Positions 9,008 through 17,777 of a stretch of DNA of 64,000 nucleotides are shown here, piece by piece (position 1 is the first letter of the stretch; each line of letters opens with the position of its first letter). The stretch covers positions 248,001 to 312,000 of the forward strand of contig NZ_JACFTD010000002.1 in NCBI RefSeq assembly GCF_014282005.1. The letters run 5' to 3'. A program made the position numbers and the translations under genes. The DNA comes from Sporosarcina sp. BP05 (GTDB lineage: Bacteria; Bacillota; Bacilli; Bacillales_A; Planococcaceae). The notes under the pieces were generated by a model that was not told where the DNA came from, searched no databases, and saw only the letters and a program-made list of their open reading frames with translations.

Positions 9008-10881
9008 AGAACCGTGTCCCATCAAGTTCAGTAGATATTACTAAAGAAAACATAGAAGCAATCAAAGCATTATTCCCGGAAATTTTAACAGACGGAGATA
9101 AAATAGACTTCGACATGCTACGTACTGTATTAGGCAAGGAAATAGACGACAATACAGAACGCTACAACTTCACGTGGCATGGTAAAAAAGATTCTATTCT
9201 TGGAGCACAAAAACCAAGCAAAGGAACACTACGCCCAGATGTCGAAGCGAGTAAAAACTTTGATACGACAGAAAACTTGTATATCGAAGGTGATAATTTA
9301 GAAGTTTTAAAACTACTACAGAAATCATACAACGGAAAAGTTAAAATGATCTATATTGATCCACCTTATAATACGGGAAATGACTTTGTATATAAAGATG
9401 ATTTTAAAGATACGATTCAAAACTATTTAGAACAAACTGGACAAGTAGATGAACAAGGCAGAAAGCTATCTACGAATACAGAAAGCAATGGTAGATTCCA
9501 CACAGACTGGTTGAACATGATATATCCAAGGTTGAAATTAGCTAAAAATTTGCTGACTGATGATGGTACAATTTTTATTAGTATTGATGATAATGAACAA
9601 GAGAAACTAAAAATGATATGTAATGAAATTTTTGGTGTAGCTAACTTTGTAGCTCAATTTATTCGGGAGAAAAGAACCAATAGAGAAAACAGGAAGATGA
9701 TATCAGCTAGACATGAGTACGTCTTGTGTTATTCTAAAAACCTTAATTTGGATAAGAAGGTAATTAAACAACTTCCAATGACAGAGAAGGCCCTTTCAAG
9801 TTACAAAAATATGGACAACGACCCTAGAGGTTTATGGAAGTCTGATCCTGCAACAGCTCAAGCTGGACATGGGACAAAGAGTCAGTTTTATGTTTTGACA
9901 GCCCCGAATGGTAAGGAACATTATCTGCAGAGTGGAAGATGTTGGCTATACACAAAAGATGTTATGCAAGAGGCAATCGAGGAAGGAAGAATATGGTTTG
10001 GAAAGTCTGGGGATGGCGTGCCAAGAGTGAAAACCTATCTGAACGCTAAAGAAAGAGGTCTCACTCCAGAATCCATATGGTTTTCTGATGATGTATCTAC
10101 AAATGAGGAAGCTAAAAATGCGTTAAAATCACTTTTTGATGGAAAGTCAGTCTTTGAAACACCAAAACCTGTTGAGTTAATTAGTATGATTATACAGTTG
10201 ACATCAGGAAAAGAAGATATTATTTTAGATTTCTTTTCGGGTTCAGCTGCAACGGCTCACTCCGTTATGAAACTAAACGCCGAAGATGAAGGAAAGCGTA
10301 AGTTCATAATGGTGCAATTACCAGAAGAATTAGACGAGAAATCAGAAGCATTTAAAGAGGATTATCGTACAATTTGTGATATTGGAAAAGAACGTATTCG
10401 TCGCGCAGGAGCGAAAGTCTTAGAAGATCACCCAGAGGCAGCAGATTATTTAGATACTGGTTTTAAAGTATTAAAGTTAGACAAGTCTAACATCCGAGAA
10501 TGGAATACAGATTTTGATGATTTAGAAGCTACTTTGGAAAACTATGCAGATGTTTTTATGCCAGATCGTGAAGAATTGGATATTGTATTCGAAATTATGT
10601 TGAAAAATGGACTTGAATTGACATATCCAATAACAACGTTCCAAATAGACGAAAAGAATGTTTATGACATTGCGTTAGGAAACTTATTCATTTGTTTAGA
10701 TGATGATATTAATCAATCGATTGCACAAGCAATTATCGAAAAGCGGGATGTATATGGCATCGAAACAAGCACGGTTGTCTTTAAAGATAGTGGATTTAAT
10801 GGTAATGACTCGGAGAAGCTAAATTGCTTTGAGTTGCTAAAAGATGCTGGTTATCATGAAGAACATCTCATGACAATATAG
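9004..10881 (+). CDS. mod: Type III restriction-modification methyltransferase (Mod)
   Basis: A 625-residue adenine-N6-type DNA methylase. Motif IV DPPYNTG (about 119) comes before the SAM-binding motif FFSGSA (about 410), which is the beta-class order used by type III Mod proteins. The region between carries the target-recognition part and reads through without interruption. The C-terminal 120 residues look like the interaction region for Res. It starts with GTG behind AAGGGGGA. The DNA sequence it recognises cannot be told from sequence. No simple-sequence tract that would make it phase-variable is present. Confidence 0.9.
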   Translation: MKNRVPSSSVDITKENIEAIKALFPEILTDGDKIDFDMLRTVLGKEIDDNTERYNFTWHGKKDSILGAQKPSKGTLRPDVEASKNFDTTENLYIEGDNLEVLKLLQKSYNGKVKMIYIDPPYNTGNDFVYKDDFKDTIQNYLEQTGQVDEQGRKLSTNTESNGRFHTDWLNMIYPRLKLAKNLLTDDGTIFISIDDNEQEKLKMICNEIFGVANFVAQFIREKRTNRENRKMISARHEYVLCYSKNLNLDKKVIKQLPMTEKALSSYKNMDNDPRGLWKSDPATAQAGHGTKSQFYVLTAPNGKEHYLQSGRCWLYTKDVMQEAIEEGRIWFGKSGDGVPRVKTYLNAKERGLTPESIWFSDDVSTNEEAKNALKSLFDGKSVFETPKPVELISMIIQLTSGKEDIILDFFSGSAATAHSVMKLNAEDEGKRKFIMVQLPEELDEKSEAFKEDYRTICDIGKERIRRAGAKVLEDHPEAADYLDTGFKVLKLDKSNIREWNTDFDDLEATLENYADVFMPDREELDIVFEIMLKNGLELTYPITTFQIDEKNVYDIALGNLFICLDDDINQSIAQAIIEKRDVYGIETSTVVFKDSGFNGNDSEKLNCFELLKDAGYHEEHLMTI

Positions 10882-10899
10882 AAGAGAGGTGAATGAGAG

Positions 10900-13884
10900 T
10901 TGAAAATTCAATTTCAAGAGCTACAATACCAAGAAGATGCTATTGAGTCGATAACGCGTGTCTTTGTAGGACAACAAATTAGACAATCCAATTTTACGAT
11001 TTCAGACAATGATCGACAAGGAAAGTTATTTGGTGAACATGGACTTGCCAATAACGTCATTTATCAACCTGCAAAGATGTTGCAAAACGTGCAACAAATT
11101 CAGATTGATAACGGCATTCCAATTTCGGAGAATTTAACGACACCATTTCCACAATTTAATATTGATATGGAGACTGGTACAGGTAAAACTTTTGTTTACT
11201 TAAAATCCATTTTAAAATTAAATGAACAATATGGGTTTACGAAGTTTGTAATTGTTGTGCCTTCAGTGGCAATTCGAGAAGGTGTTATGAAAACCTATCA
11301 GATGACAAAAGATGTCTTCAAACCAACCTTAAAAGAGAAAAGTTATCATGTCTTTCCTTATAACAGTGCAAAATTAGATGAAGTACGTAACTTTGCTCAA
11401 AATGATGGAATTGAAGTTATGGTTATTAATATTCAAGCATTTTCAAAACGCCAAGATAATAAGGGCCAAATGAACATTATTTTTCGTGATGACATAGATG
11501 CTATGTACGGTGTAGCTCCGATTACTTTAATTTCAGAAACGAATCCTGTCGTGATTATTGATGAACCACAAAGCGTTGATAATACAGAGAATGCTCAAAA
11601 AGCAATTGAATCGCTTAGTCCATCGGTTACATTTCGGTATTCAGCGACGCATCGCAACAAGTCATATCCTCTGTTGTACAAATTGGGACCAGTAGAGGCA
11701 TACCAACAAAAGTTGGTGAAACAAATTGAAGTTGCCGGGATTAAAAGTGATTCTAGTGGCAACGATGCGTATATGCGGTTGATTAATGTGAAAACACTTA
11801 AATCTGGCATTACAGCAACTGTTGAAATGTATGTAAAATCCAAAAATGATATCACTAAAAAAGAAGTGAAGCTTGAAAAAGGTGATGACGTCTATTTAAA
11901 ATCAAAACGTATTGCAGCGTACGAGAAAATGGAATTTGTTCAAAATCTTTCGGCCGAACCAGGCAATGAGTACATTGAGTTTTCAGGAGAAACACCAATT
12001 ATTCGTCTTAGTGAGATGTACGAAATAGACCGTCAAGTGAAACGTGGCCAAATACGGAAAACGATAGAAGAACATCTTGATCGAGAACTGAAACTGAATC
12101 CACAAGGTATTAAAGTACTTAGCTTATTTTTCATTGACAATGTTGCGAATTATCGTGGTTATGACGATGAGGGGAAAGCACTACCAGGTGAATATGCGAC
12201 AGTATTTGAAGAAGAATATAACGACTTAATGACACGTGAAAAGTATAAGAAGTTACAAGATTATTCTATTCCAGTTGAAGAAGTACATGATGGTTATTTT
12301 GCAGCGGATAAGAGTGGTAAGAAATTCAAGAATACGCTAGGTTCAGGAGCAGATGATGAGACTGCCTACCAAATTATCATGAAAGATAAAGAAGATTTGC
12401 TTACTTTTTATGATGAGAAAAATGGAAAGACAAAAAAAGCAAACAAACTACGTTTCATCTTCTCTCATTCAACTTTAAAAGAAGGCTGGGACAACCCTAA
12501 CGTTTTCCAAATTTGTACACTGATTGAGTCTAAAGATACCATAACAAAACGTCAGAAAATTGGTCGTGGGCTTCGCATTGCGGTAAATCAACAAGGAGAA
12601 CGTATTCAGGGGTTCGATGTAAATACATTAACTGTAATGGCGAACGAAAGCTATGATGAATTTGCAAGGGACTTGCAGAAAGAATACGAAGAAGACGGGA
12701 TGAAATTCGGGATTTTTGAAGATGATATCTTCAGTACAATTATGATTAAGTTTAATGAAGAAACGGGTCTGAAGGAAGTATTAGGAAAAGCAAAATCCAA
12801 AGAGCTCGTGCAGTTCTTCAAGGATAAAGAATATCTGGATAAAAAAAATAAAGGTACAGAAAATCTAGCAAGAGCATTGAAAGATAGAACACTAGAAGTT
12901 CCCGAAGAAATTGCAGCAATTAGTAAGACGATGGTAGAACAAATTACTTCTATAATATTAGAGGAGTTTGACCGTAAAAAAATTGATATTAAAGACCGTG
13001 CAAAAAGAGTAGAAATTAAAGTTCAGAAAGAAGCATTAGCTGAACCATTTATTGCACTTTGGGATCGTATAAAGTATCAAACAACGTATTCATTAGAATT
13101 TGATACAGAGCAATTTATTGATCAGGCTGCTGAAATGCTTGCGGAGGAACTGGAAGTCCGCATAGAAAAATTAGAGTACGTAAAAGCTAATTTAGAAAGT
13201 AAAGCATCGGGTATTGAAGCAGTAAATGAACGTTTTGCAGCATTTGGCGTCTCAGAATCACAATACGTTGAAGCACCAGATATCTTATCTTTTTTACAAA
13301 ATGAAACTAATTTAACAAGAACGACACTCATTGAAACGTTAAAGAAAAGCGATACACTGCGTGACTTTAAGCGAAATCCTCAAATGTATATGATGGAAGT
13401 AGCGCGAATTATCAATATCGCGAAACGTCATATGATGGTAGATGGCATAAAGTATGAACGACTAGAAGGTGATGTCACCTATGACCAGCAGTTGTTTTTA
13501 GAGGAAGAACTGACGAGTTATGAAGACAAAGTCGTTGAGACGAATAGTCAGCGGACTCCATATAACCATATTATTTATGATTCAAACGTAGAAAGAGATT
13601 TTGCTATTCAATGTGAAAAAGATGAGGATGTTAAATTTTATATAAAATTGCCTGCTTGGTTTAAAGTGAAAACGCCACTGGGTCCATACAATCCAGACTG
13701 GGCACTTTTAAAAGAAGAAGATGGCAAAGAGAAGCTTTATTTCGTGATTGAAACGAAAGGCGATATCTCTAGCGATGAACTCAGACCATCTGAAACAGCT
13801 AAAATTCGTTGTGGGAAAAAGCACTTTAAAGCACTGGATACTGGTATTAAGTTTAAGAAAGTGTCCTCTTATCAGAATGTGTAA
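10900..13884 (+). CDS. res: Type III restriction endonuclease subunit (Res)
   Basis: A 994-residue helicase-nuclease. Walker A METGTGKTF (about 90) and a DEPQ-type Walker B (VIIDEPQSVD, about 220) mark the SF2 motor, with the ATHRN motif III and KIGRGLRIAV motif VI further on. The C-terminus has a PD-(D/E)XK nuclease: PDW near 931 and ETKG near 950. The start appears to be TTG 10900, 18 bases after the Mod stop and behind GAGAGGTGA. All expected catalytic residues are present, so the system looks functional. It would cut unmodified DNA after ATP-dependent translocation together with Mod. Confidence 0.9.
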   Translation: MKIQFQELQYQEDAIESITRVFVGQQIRQSNFTISDNDRQGKLFGEHGLANNVIYQPAKMLQNVQQIQIDNGIPISENLTTPFPQFNIDMETGTGKTFVYLKSILKLNEQYGFTKFVIVVPSVAIREGVMKTYQMTKDVFKPTLKEKSYHVFPYNSAKLDEVRNFAQNDGIEVMVINIQAFSKRQDNKGQMNIIFRDDIDAMYGVAPITLISETNPVVIIDEPQSVDNTENAQKAIESLSPSVTFRYSATHRNKSYPLLYKLGPVEAYQQKLVKQIEVAGIKSDSSGNDAYMRLINVKTLKSGITATVEMYVKSKNDITKKEVKLEKGDDVYLKSKRIAAYEKMEFVQNLSAEPGNEYIEFSGETPIIRLSEMYEIDRQVKRGQIRKTIEEHLDRELKLNPQGIKVLSLFFIDNVANYRGYDDEGKALPGEYATVFEEEYNDLMTREKYKKLQDYSIPVEEVHDGYFAADKSGKKFKNTLGSGADDETAYQIIMKDKEDLLTFYDEKNGKTKKANKLRFIFSHSTLKEGWDNPNVFQICTLIESKDTITKRQKIGRGLRIAVNQQGERIQGFDVNTLTVMANESYDEFARDLQKEYEEDGMKFGIFEDDIFSTIMIKFNEETGLKEVLGKAKSKELVQFFKDKEYLDKKNKGTENLARALKDRTLEVPEEIAAISKTMVEQITSIILEEFDRKKIDIKDRAKRVEIKVQKEALAEPFIALWDRIKYQTTYSLEFDTEQFIDQAAEMLAEELEVRIEKLEYVKANLESKASGIEAVNERFAAFGVSESQYVEAPDILSFLQNETNLTRTTLIETLKKSDTLRDFKRNPQMYMMEVARIINIAKRHMMVDGIKYERLEGDVTYDQQLFLEEELTSYEDKVVETNSQRTPYNHIIYDSNVERDFAIQCEKDEDVKFYIKLPAWFKVKTPLGPYNPDWALLKEEDGKEKLYFVIETKGDISSDELRPSETAKIRCGKKHFKALDTGIKFKKVSSYQNV

Positions 13885-13908
13885 TTAACTTCAGAACAAA
13901 AGAATAAT

Positions 13909-13958
13909 AGTGCCTTTGCATGACAGATTTATCAATCTAATGTTGCAAGGGCACTTTT
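13909..13958 (+). terminator. Terminator after the restriction operon
   Basis: GTGCCTTTGCA (13910-13920) pairs with TGCAAGGGCAC (13944-13954) around a 23-base loop and is followed by TTTT. Confidence 0.65.
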
Positions 13959-13976
13959 AATAAGGGAGCGATATAG

Positions 13977-14204
13977 TTGGCAGAATTTAAATACGAAATC
14001 ATCGAAACAGTAGCAGTTTTATCTGAAGGTAATAAAGGGTGGCAAAAAGAATTAAACTTAATTAGTTGGAATGGTCGAGAGCCAGTTTTTGATATAAGAG
14101 ACTGGACTGAGGATCATAAGAAGATGGGCAAGGGCATGACGTTTAAGATCTCGGAGTTAAAGATTTTGAAGGAGAGCTTGGAAAAAATGGTGGAGTTGGA
14201 TTGA
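13977..14204 (+). CDS. YdbC/PC4-like single-stranded DNA-binding protein
   Basis: A 75-residue protein with TTG start behind AAGGGAG. The sequence (KYEIIETVAVLSEGNKGWQK, then ISWNGREPVFDIRDW and a helical end) matches the short YdbC group of the PC4/p15 fold, which binds single-stranded DNA as a dimer. It sits alone after the restriction operon's terminator. Such genes are common in Bacillales chromosomes and on mobile elements. A role in DNA transactions is likely, but a link to restriction is only positional. Confidence 0.78.
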   Translation: MAEFKYEIIETVAVLSEGNKGWQKELNLISWNGREPVFDIRDWTEDHKKMGKGMTFKISELKILKESLEKMVELD

Positions 14205-14290
14205 AAGTTATTTGATGGGGGCTAAGCAAGAGTCAATTCGTCAAACAGTATTGCTAAACTTTTTTTCTAATAAAAGGAGTGTTGTGATAA

Positions 14291-15343
14291 ATGGATAAGG
14301 ATTGGAGAAGTAATAATATAAAAAATTTAACTGATAATATTCGAGGAATTGTTGCAATGCAAGATTCACTTCGTCCAACATTGGGTGCCATGGATAGTAT
14401 AAAGGGAATGGCTTCAATACAAGAATCACTTCGCCCATCATTGGGTGCCATGGATAGTATAAAGGGAATGGCTGCAATACAAGAATCATTTCGCCCATCA
14501 TTGGGTGTCATGGATAGTATAAAGGGAATGGCTTCAATACAAGATTCACTTCGTCCATCATTGGGTGTCATGGATAGTATAAAGGGAATGGCTTCAATAC
14601 AAGATTCACTTCGTCCATCATTGGGTGCCATGGATAGTATAAAGGGAATGGCTTCAATAAGAGAATCACTTCGCCCATCATTGGGTGCCATGGATAGTAT
14701 AAATGGAATGGCTGCAATACAAGAATTACTTCGCCCATCATTGGGTGCCATGGATAGTATAAAGGGAATGGCTTCAATACAAGAATCACCTCGCCCATCA
14801 TCAGGAGTCCTGGATAGTATGAGAATGGTTTTAACAGAGCGAAGTGAAATTGCTAAAGCAGCATTAGATATACCGAATATATACGAGACAGTAAATTCAG
14901 TCCTTATAGAATTGTCGGCAAGAAGTTTAAATTTAAACGAGAGATTTAAAATATTAAGTAATTTGAAAATGCCATTAGAATCTTTAATTAGATCTAATGT
15001 AGATGAAGAAATACAGATTGAAGATAACAAATTCACTAGATACTGGTTTGCTATATATGAACATATCATTAGAGTTTATAGTGTTGTGAATTCCTCCCTT
15101 GTCGCAATGGCATTAAGAGATTTAATCTCGGTTTTAAGCTTAATTATTTCTATGCAGGGTGGACAAGCTCCGCAAGTTAATTTTTACAATTATACTGATA
15201 GTAATGTAGAAGTAAATATTAACGGAAATAAAATGGATGTAATCATAACAGATCCTGAAGAATTGAATGAAGAAGAAGAAGAAGAAGAAGAAGAAGAAGA
15301 AGAAGAAATGGAAATTATTTTGAATCCAGGTATTAGAAGTTAA
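14291..15343 (+). CDS. Protein with eight 20-residue tandem repeats and an acidic tail
   Basis: A 350-residue protein with ATG behind AAAGGAG. Residues 15-174 are eight near-identical 20-residue repeats of the type DSIKGMASIQESLRPSLGAM, encoded by exact 60-base units. The spacing favours an extended helical or solenoid array. Residues about 175-290 are non-repetitive and helical, with a hydrophobic stretch around 265-285 (LRDLISVLSLIISM). The end contains 13 consecutive Glu codons and a hydrophobic last segment. No enzyme motif is seen. It lies between a restriction system and unknown defence-like genes. A structural or sensor role is inference and the family is not recognised. Confidence 0.75.
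   Translation: MDKDWRSNNIKNLTDNIRGIVAMQDSLRPTLGAMDSIKGMASIQESLRPSLGAMDSIKGMAAIQESFRPSLGVMDSIKGMASIQDSLRPSLGVMDSIKGMASIQDSLRPSLGAMDSIKGMASIRESLRPSLGAMDSINGMAAIQELLRPSLGAMDSIKGMASIQESPRPSSGVLDSMRMVLTERSEIAKAALDIPNIYETVNSVLIELSARSLNLNERFKILSNLKMPLESLIRSNVDEEIQIEDNKFTRYWFAIYEHIIRVYSVVNSSLVAMALRDLISVLSLIISMQGGQAPQVNFYNYTDSNVEVNINGNKMDVIITDPEELNEEEEEEEEEEEEEMEIILNPGIRS
14333..14812 (+). repeat. Tandem 60-bp repeat array, 8 units
   Basis: Eight consecutive units of exactly 60 bases, differing by only a few bases each. The first and last units are the most diverged. Differences are mostly silent or conservative (A/S, E/D, A/V), so the array is under protein-level constraint and can change copy number by slippage without frameshift. 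Confidence 0.97.
15269..15307 (+). repeat. GAA trinucleotide run coding 13 Glu
   Basis: Thirteen uninterrupted GAA codons near the 3' end of the repeat-protein gene. This is a second slippage-prone tract within one gene, length-variable without loss of frame. Confidence 0.95.
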
Positions 15344-15579
15344 AATATAGCTTCAAATTAGAAATTCCAGAAAATTGGTTCCTAAGACATTGGAATCATA
15401 ATTTGGATAATCAGGAATAACGTTGCTACCGAATGAACGGAATGTATGATTGAGTCGTTTAAAATAATAGAAAATACAAACTGTCATCATCCTAGTGTGA
15501 TTTTTTAATCAGGAAGATCCAGAGAGCCCACTGATTTAAAAAGTTCCTTTATAAATTGAAAAAGGGAAGGGGTATATTA

Positions 15580-16557
15580 ATGAATCTTATTAAAAAATTT
15601 ATATTTACCAAAACAGAAGGGCTAGTACTAACTAATAAAACAGAAATAAATAATTATCTGGGAGAGAAGGTTAAACACTTTTCAGAGCATAAGAATTACA
15701 TTGATAAAGATGAGTTACTAAATCTTTTTCAAGAAATTCTAGATATGAATAATCATGATATTGCAACTGCAAAGTTTAGTTTTTCTGATTTTGAAAATAC
15801 TATTGGATTTAAACTAAGTGATGAGAAAACAAAAATGATTTACTTCTACAATTTAATCGCTGTCTTAGGAACAATTTATTATGAAGTCTTTGATAAACCG
15901 GGTAATAGGCTGCGTGACGTTGAAGAAGGATCGGATTTGCCATTCAAAACTACGGATATGTTTGCTGCCGGGTATAATGAATTCCTCATGGCAAAACAAA
16001 ATAGTATGAAAAATTCTTTTGGGGCCACTTTGATTTTTATGACACTACTTGAAAGAGATTTAAAAACATTCATTAAACTTGTTTATATGGATGAATTACT
16101 TAGGAAACTTGAGACTAAAATTGCTCAAGAGAAAATCAGTTTTAATGCCGTAGACGAAGACTTGTATTTATACCTAAGACATCAATATAAGATGGATATA
16201 GAAAACTCTTCAACAAAAATATACGATAGTCTTTATGCTTCATCGTCGCTTGCATACAATTTATTTGAAAGTAATGGTATTATCGAAGATGAAAACAAAG
16301 AAAAACAGTTTTTTAAAGGTATTTTTGGAATCAATCCCTTAACTTTAAATAACTTAATAGTATCTCCGAAGTTCAAGGGGAAAGTTGATATTCGTTTTTG
16401 GAATATTATTGATATTATGTTTGATCCTAATAAACTTAATTTAAGGAATAATCTTACACATGGGAATAATGGTTATCAAAATTACTACCATATTAACGTT
16501 ACATCTCTAATATATGGTATTTACTGCATGATATCACAGGAAATGATTCTGGAGTAA
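15580..16557 (+). CDS. Hypothetical protein, HEPN-like C-terminus (DUF4209-like?)
   Basis: About 325 residues. ATG 15580 has GAAGGGG 6 bases ahead and is preferred over TTG 15556. The protein is soluble, helical and rich in Lys, Asn and Leu. Near the C-terminus LRNNLTHGNNG is an Rx4-6H motif of the type found in HEPN domains and in DUF4209-like proteins, preceded by helical segments. HEPN RNases are frequent in defence systems, so RNA cleavage is a possibility but not shown. It stands alone, with 236 bases of nothing recognisable before it. Confidence 0.6.
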   Translation: MNLIKKFIFTKTEGLVLTNKTEINNYLGEKVKHFSEHKNYIDKDELLNLFQEILDMNNHDIATAKFSFSDFENTIGFKLSDEKTKMIYFYNLIAVLGTIYYEVFDKPGNRLRDVEEGSDLPFKTTDMFAAGYNEFLMAKQNSMKNSFGATLIFMTLLERDLKTFIKLVYMDELLRKLETKIAQEKISFNAVDEDLYLYLRHQYKMDIENSSTKIYDSLYASSSLAYNLFESNGIIEDENKEKQFFKGIFGINPLTLNNLIVSPKFKGKVDIRFWNIIDIMFDPNKLNLRNNLTHGNNGYQNYYHINVTSLIYGIYCMISQEMILE

Positions 16558-16581
16558 GACACGGAAAAGAAGTGATATCCA

Positions 16582-16745
16582 ATGTTAACGAAGAATGAAC
16601 CTTTTGGAAAGTGGAGTTACGACATCTACTTATTTATTGATTTTTATAGTCACGAAATCATCGGTCAGTGAATTACATCGGAACTTGGTATCGTTCGTGA
16701 CTATGCTCTTTTTTGGGAAACCCTTATGGAAGATTGGAGGCGTAA
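16582..16745 (+). pseudogene. Decayed reading frame with internal stop
   Basis: ATG 16582 behind AAAAGAAG reads MLTKNEPFGKWSYDIYLFID and onward to a TGA at about 16669. The same frame then continues ITSELGIVRDYALFWETLMEDWRR to a TAG near 16745. The composition (Trp, Tyr, acidic and amphipathic pattern) on both sides of the stop looks like one former protein. The family is not recognised. The overlapping frame starting at 16595 is hydrophobic noise. Confidence 0.4.
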
Positions 16746-16930
16746 TTTTGGTTAGAAATTTGCTGTTACATTTGGGTTCTATTAGTCTAGCAATTGAAAT
16801 TGTTTAGCTTCTCCACTCTTTACTAAATTAATAAAGAAGTCCATTTATGAATTTTAACTTATTATTAGACTAATTTGATATACGAGAAATACTCATAAAC
16901 ATACACAATAAATAGTGAGTGATTTACAAC

Positions 16931-17048
16931 ACAACATAATATAAATTATGTTGTATTTTTATGTTCTATTATATATATTTAAGGCTTTTATGCAACATAG
17001 CTTACGAGATGTATTCGATAATATATGCAACATAATTTATGAGAGATG
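16931..17048 (+). other. TnpI-type internal resolution site (IRS) remnant
   Basis: A perfect 10-base inverted repeat ACAACATAAT / ATTATGTTGT with a 4-base spacer (16931-16954) is followed by two direct repeats beginning ATGCAACATA (16990-17011 and 17025-17048). The direct repeats contain the same CAACATA core and end just before a recombinase start. This is the layout described for the TnpI-IRS of Tn4430-type Tn3-family transposons: a core IR1/IR2 plus accessory DR1/DR2. Confidence 0.6.
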
Positions 17049-17053
17049 ATATT

Positions 17054-17119
17054 ATGATGGGGGATTTCCAAGAATATTTAAATTCAAGTGAACTAAGTGA
17101 AAATACCATCAAAGACTAG
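17054..17119 (+). pseudogene. N-terminal stub of a tyrosine recombinase (TnpI-like)
   Basis: Twenty-one codons (QEYLNSSELSENTIKD) match the start of the SAM-like core-binding domain of tyrosine recombinases, where a short helix ending L-S-x-N-T-I is typical. The frame stops at TAG 17117, where the sequence switches to an unrelated rRNA-methylase fragment. The catalytic Arg, His and Tyr region is missing. Together with the IRS upstream it marks the broken end of a Tn3-family element. Confidence 0.6.
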
Positions 17120-17366
17120 AAGTCAGTGCAGGTCGTCGACAATCATCCCGATAAGCGAAGAAGAAAAGTAATGGCTGTTGAGATTCTAGCCGCAAGCCCC
17201 GAACGGACGGATGCGCCTTGTCTGCATTTTGAGCTTTGCGGAGGTCGTGTATGGCAACACTGGACGTATTGAAGGTCAATTGAAGCATAAGCCCAAGCAA
17301 GTGAAGAACGCATTGAAACGTGAAGGATTAGAAATTGAACTGGTACTGGTGTATAGTGCAAAATGA
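17120..17366 (+). pseudogene. Fragment of 23S rRNA (uracil-5-)-methyltransferase (RlmCD/RumA-like)
   Basis: One frame reads ASPERTDAPCLHFELCGG then WQHWTY. The adjacent frame continues EGQLKHKPKQVKNALKREG to TGA 17364-17366. Joined, this is the N-terminal Cys-cluster region of the RumA/RlmCD family (C-x-CGGC-x-QH-x-SYEGQL-x-K). It carries a one-base frameshift after the Tyr codon, and one cluster Cys has changed to Arg. Neither the TRAM start nor the methylase domain is present. It is scrap carried between mobile sequences, noticeably more GC-rich than its neighbours. Confidence 0.6.
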
Positions 17367-17541
17367 AAGTACATAGTATTGCAACCAAACTTGGCGTTGC
17401 AACTTTACATGGAGTGGTGGGCATGATAGCCTTCGCAGGCAAAGCCAGCCCTTGGTACAGCTGCCTTCTTAGCTAGGTACTCATGCCCGCAGAGGCTCCA
17501 TGTCAAGTTGCAATTGCAATCTTATGTATTACGTTTTTGCA
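17357..17541. repeat. Large imperfect inverted repeat, attC-like fold
   Basis: Left arm 17357-17431 and right arm 17476-17541 are near-complementary: CATGCCC, TCCATGT, AGTTGCAA, TTGCAAT, TATGTA and TTTTTGCA blocks pair in order. The left arm has about 12 extra bases (around CCAAACTTGG) that would bulge out. The centre is about 44 bases and GC-rich. Such a long arm pair with an extrahelical bulge resembles integron attC or other single-strand recombination sites, but the canonical attC core sequences are not evident. Confidence 0.5.
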
Positions 17542-17623
17542 AAATACAGCAATCCTAACACATAACGGACGTAACTGAATTGCTGCCATTCGGCTACACG
17601 CTTCAAACAGTGCAACCGTTCTT

Positions 17624-17649
17624 AAAGAACGTCCACCCGGGAGTTCTTT
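17624..17649 (+). terminator. Recurring cassette terminator, copy 1
   Basis: AAAGAAC / GTTCTTT stem around a conserved loop GTCCACCCGGGA. The same stem and loop recur at 18295 and 19525, flanking two gene units. Confidence 0.6.
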
Positions 17650-17777
17650 GTAAAGTTTTCGGCGGCGGAGTACTTGGTCGAACAGATTAAAGAATGAAAA
17701 TAAAACACTTTATCTTTTATTTAAAGTACCGATACTAATGAAAAGGTGTTATAAAAAATGTTCATAGAGGTGTAGGC

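Noticed and set aside
5024..13884. DISARM or BREX system
   Set aside because: The operon lacks drmA/drmB/drmC or pglX/pglZ/brxC-type genes. Mod and Res have classic type III motifs.
14333..14812. Regular 60-base repeats that might be a CRISPR array
   Set aside because: There are no spacers; whole units repeat in tandem inside an open reading frame with codon-level conservation.
14254..15069. Long antisense frames (271 and about 80 residues) opposite the repeat gene
   Set aside because: Their openness follows from the 60-base period being a multiple of three. They have no ribosome sites and mirror the repeats.
16595..16807. A 70-residue hydrophobic ORF
   Set aside because: Another frame of the same stretch reads as a more protein-like, decayed sequence. 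No ribosome site is present.
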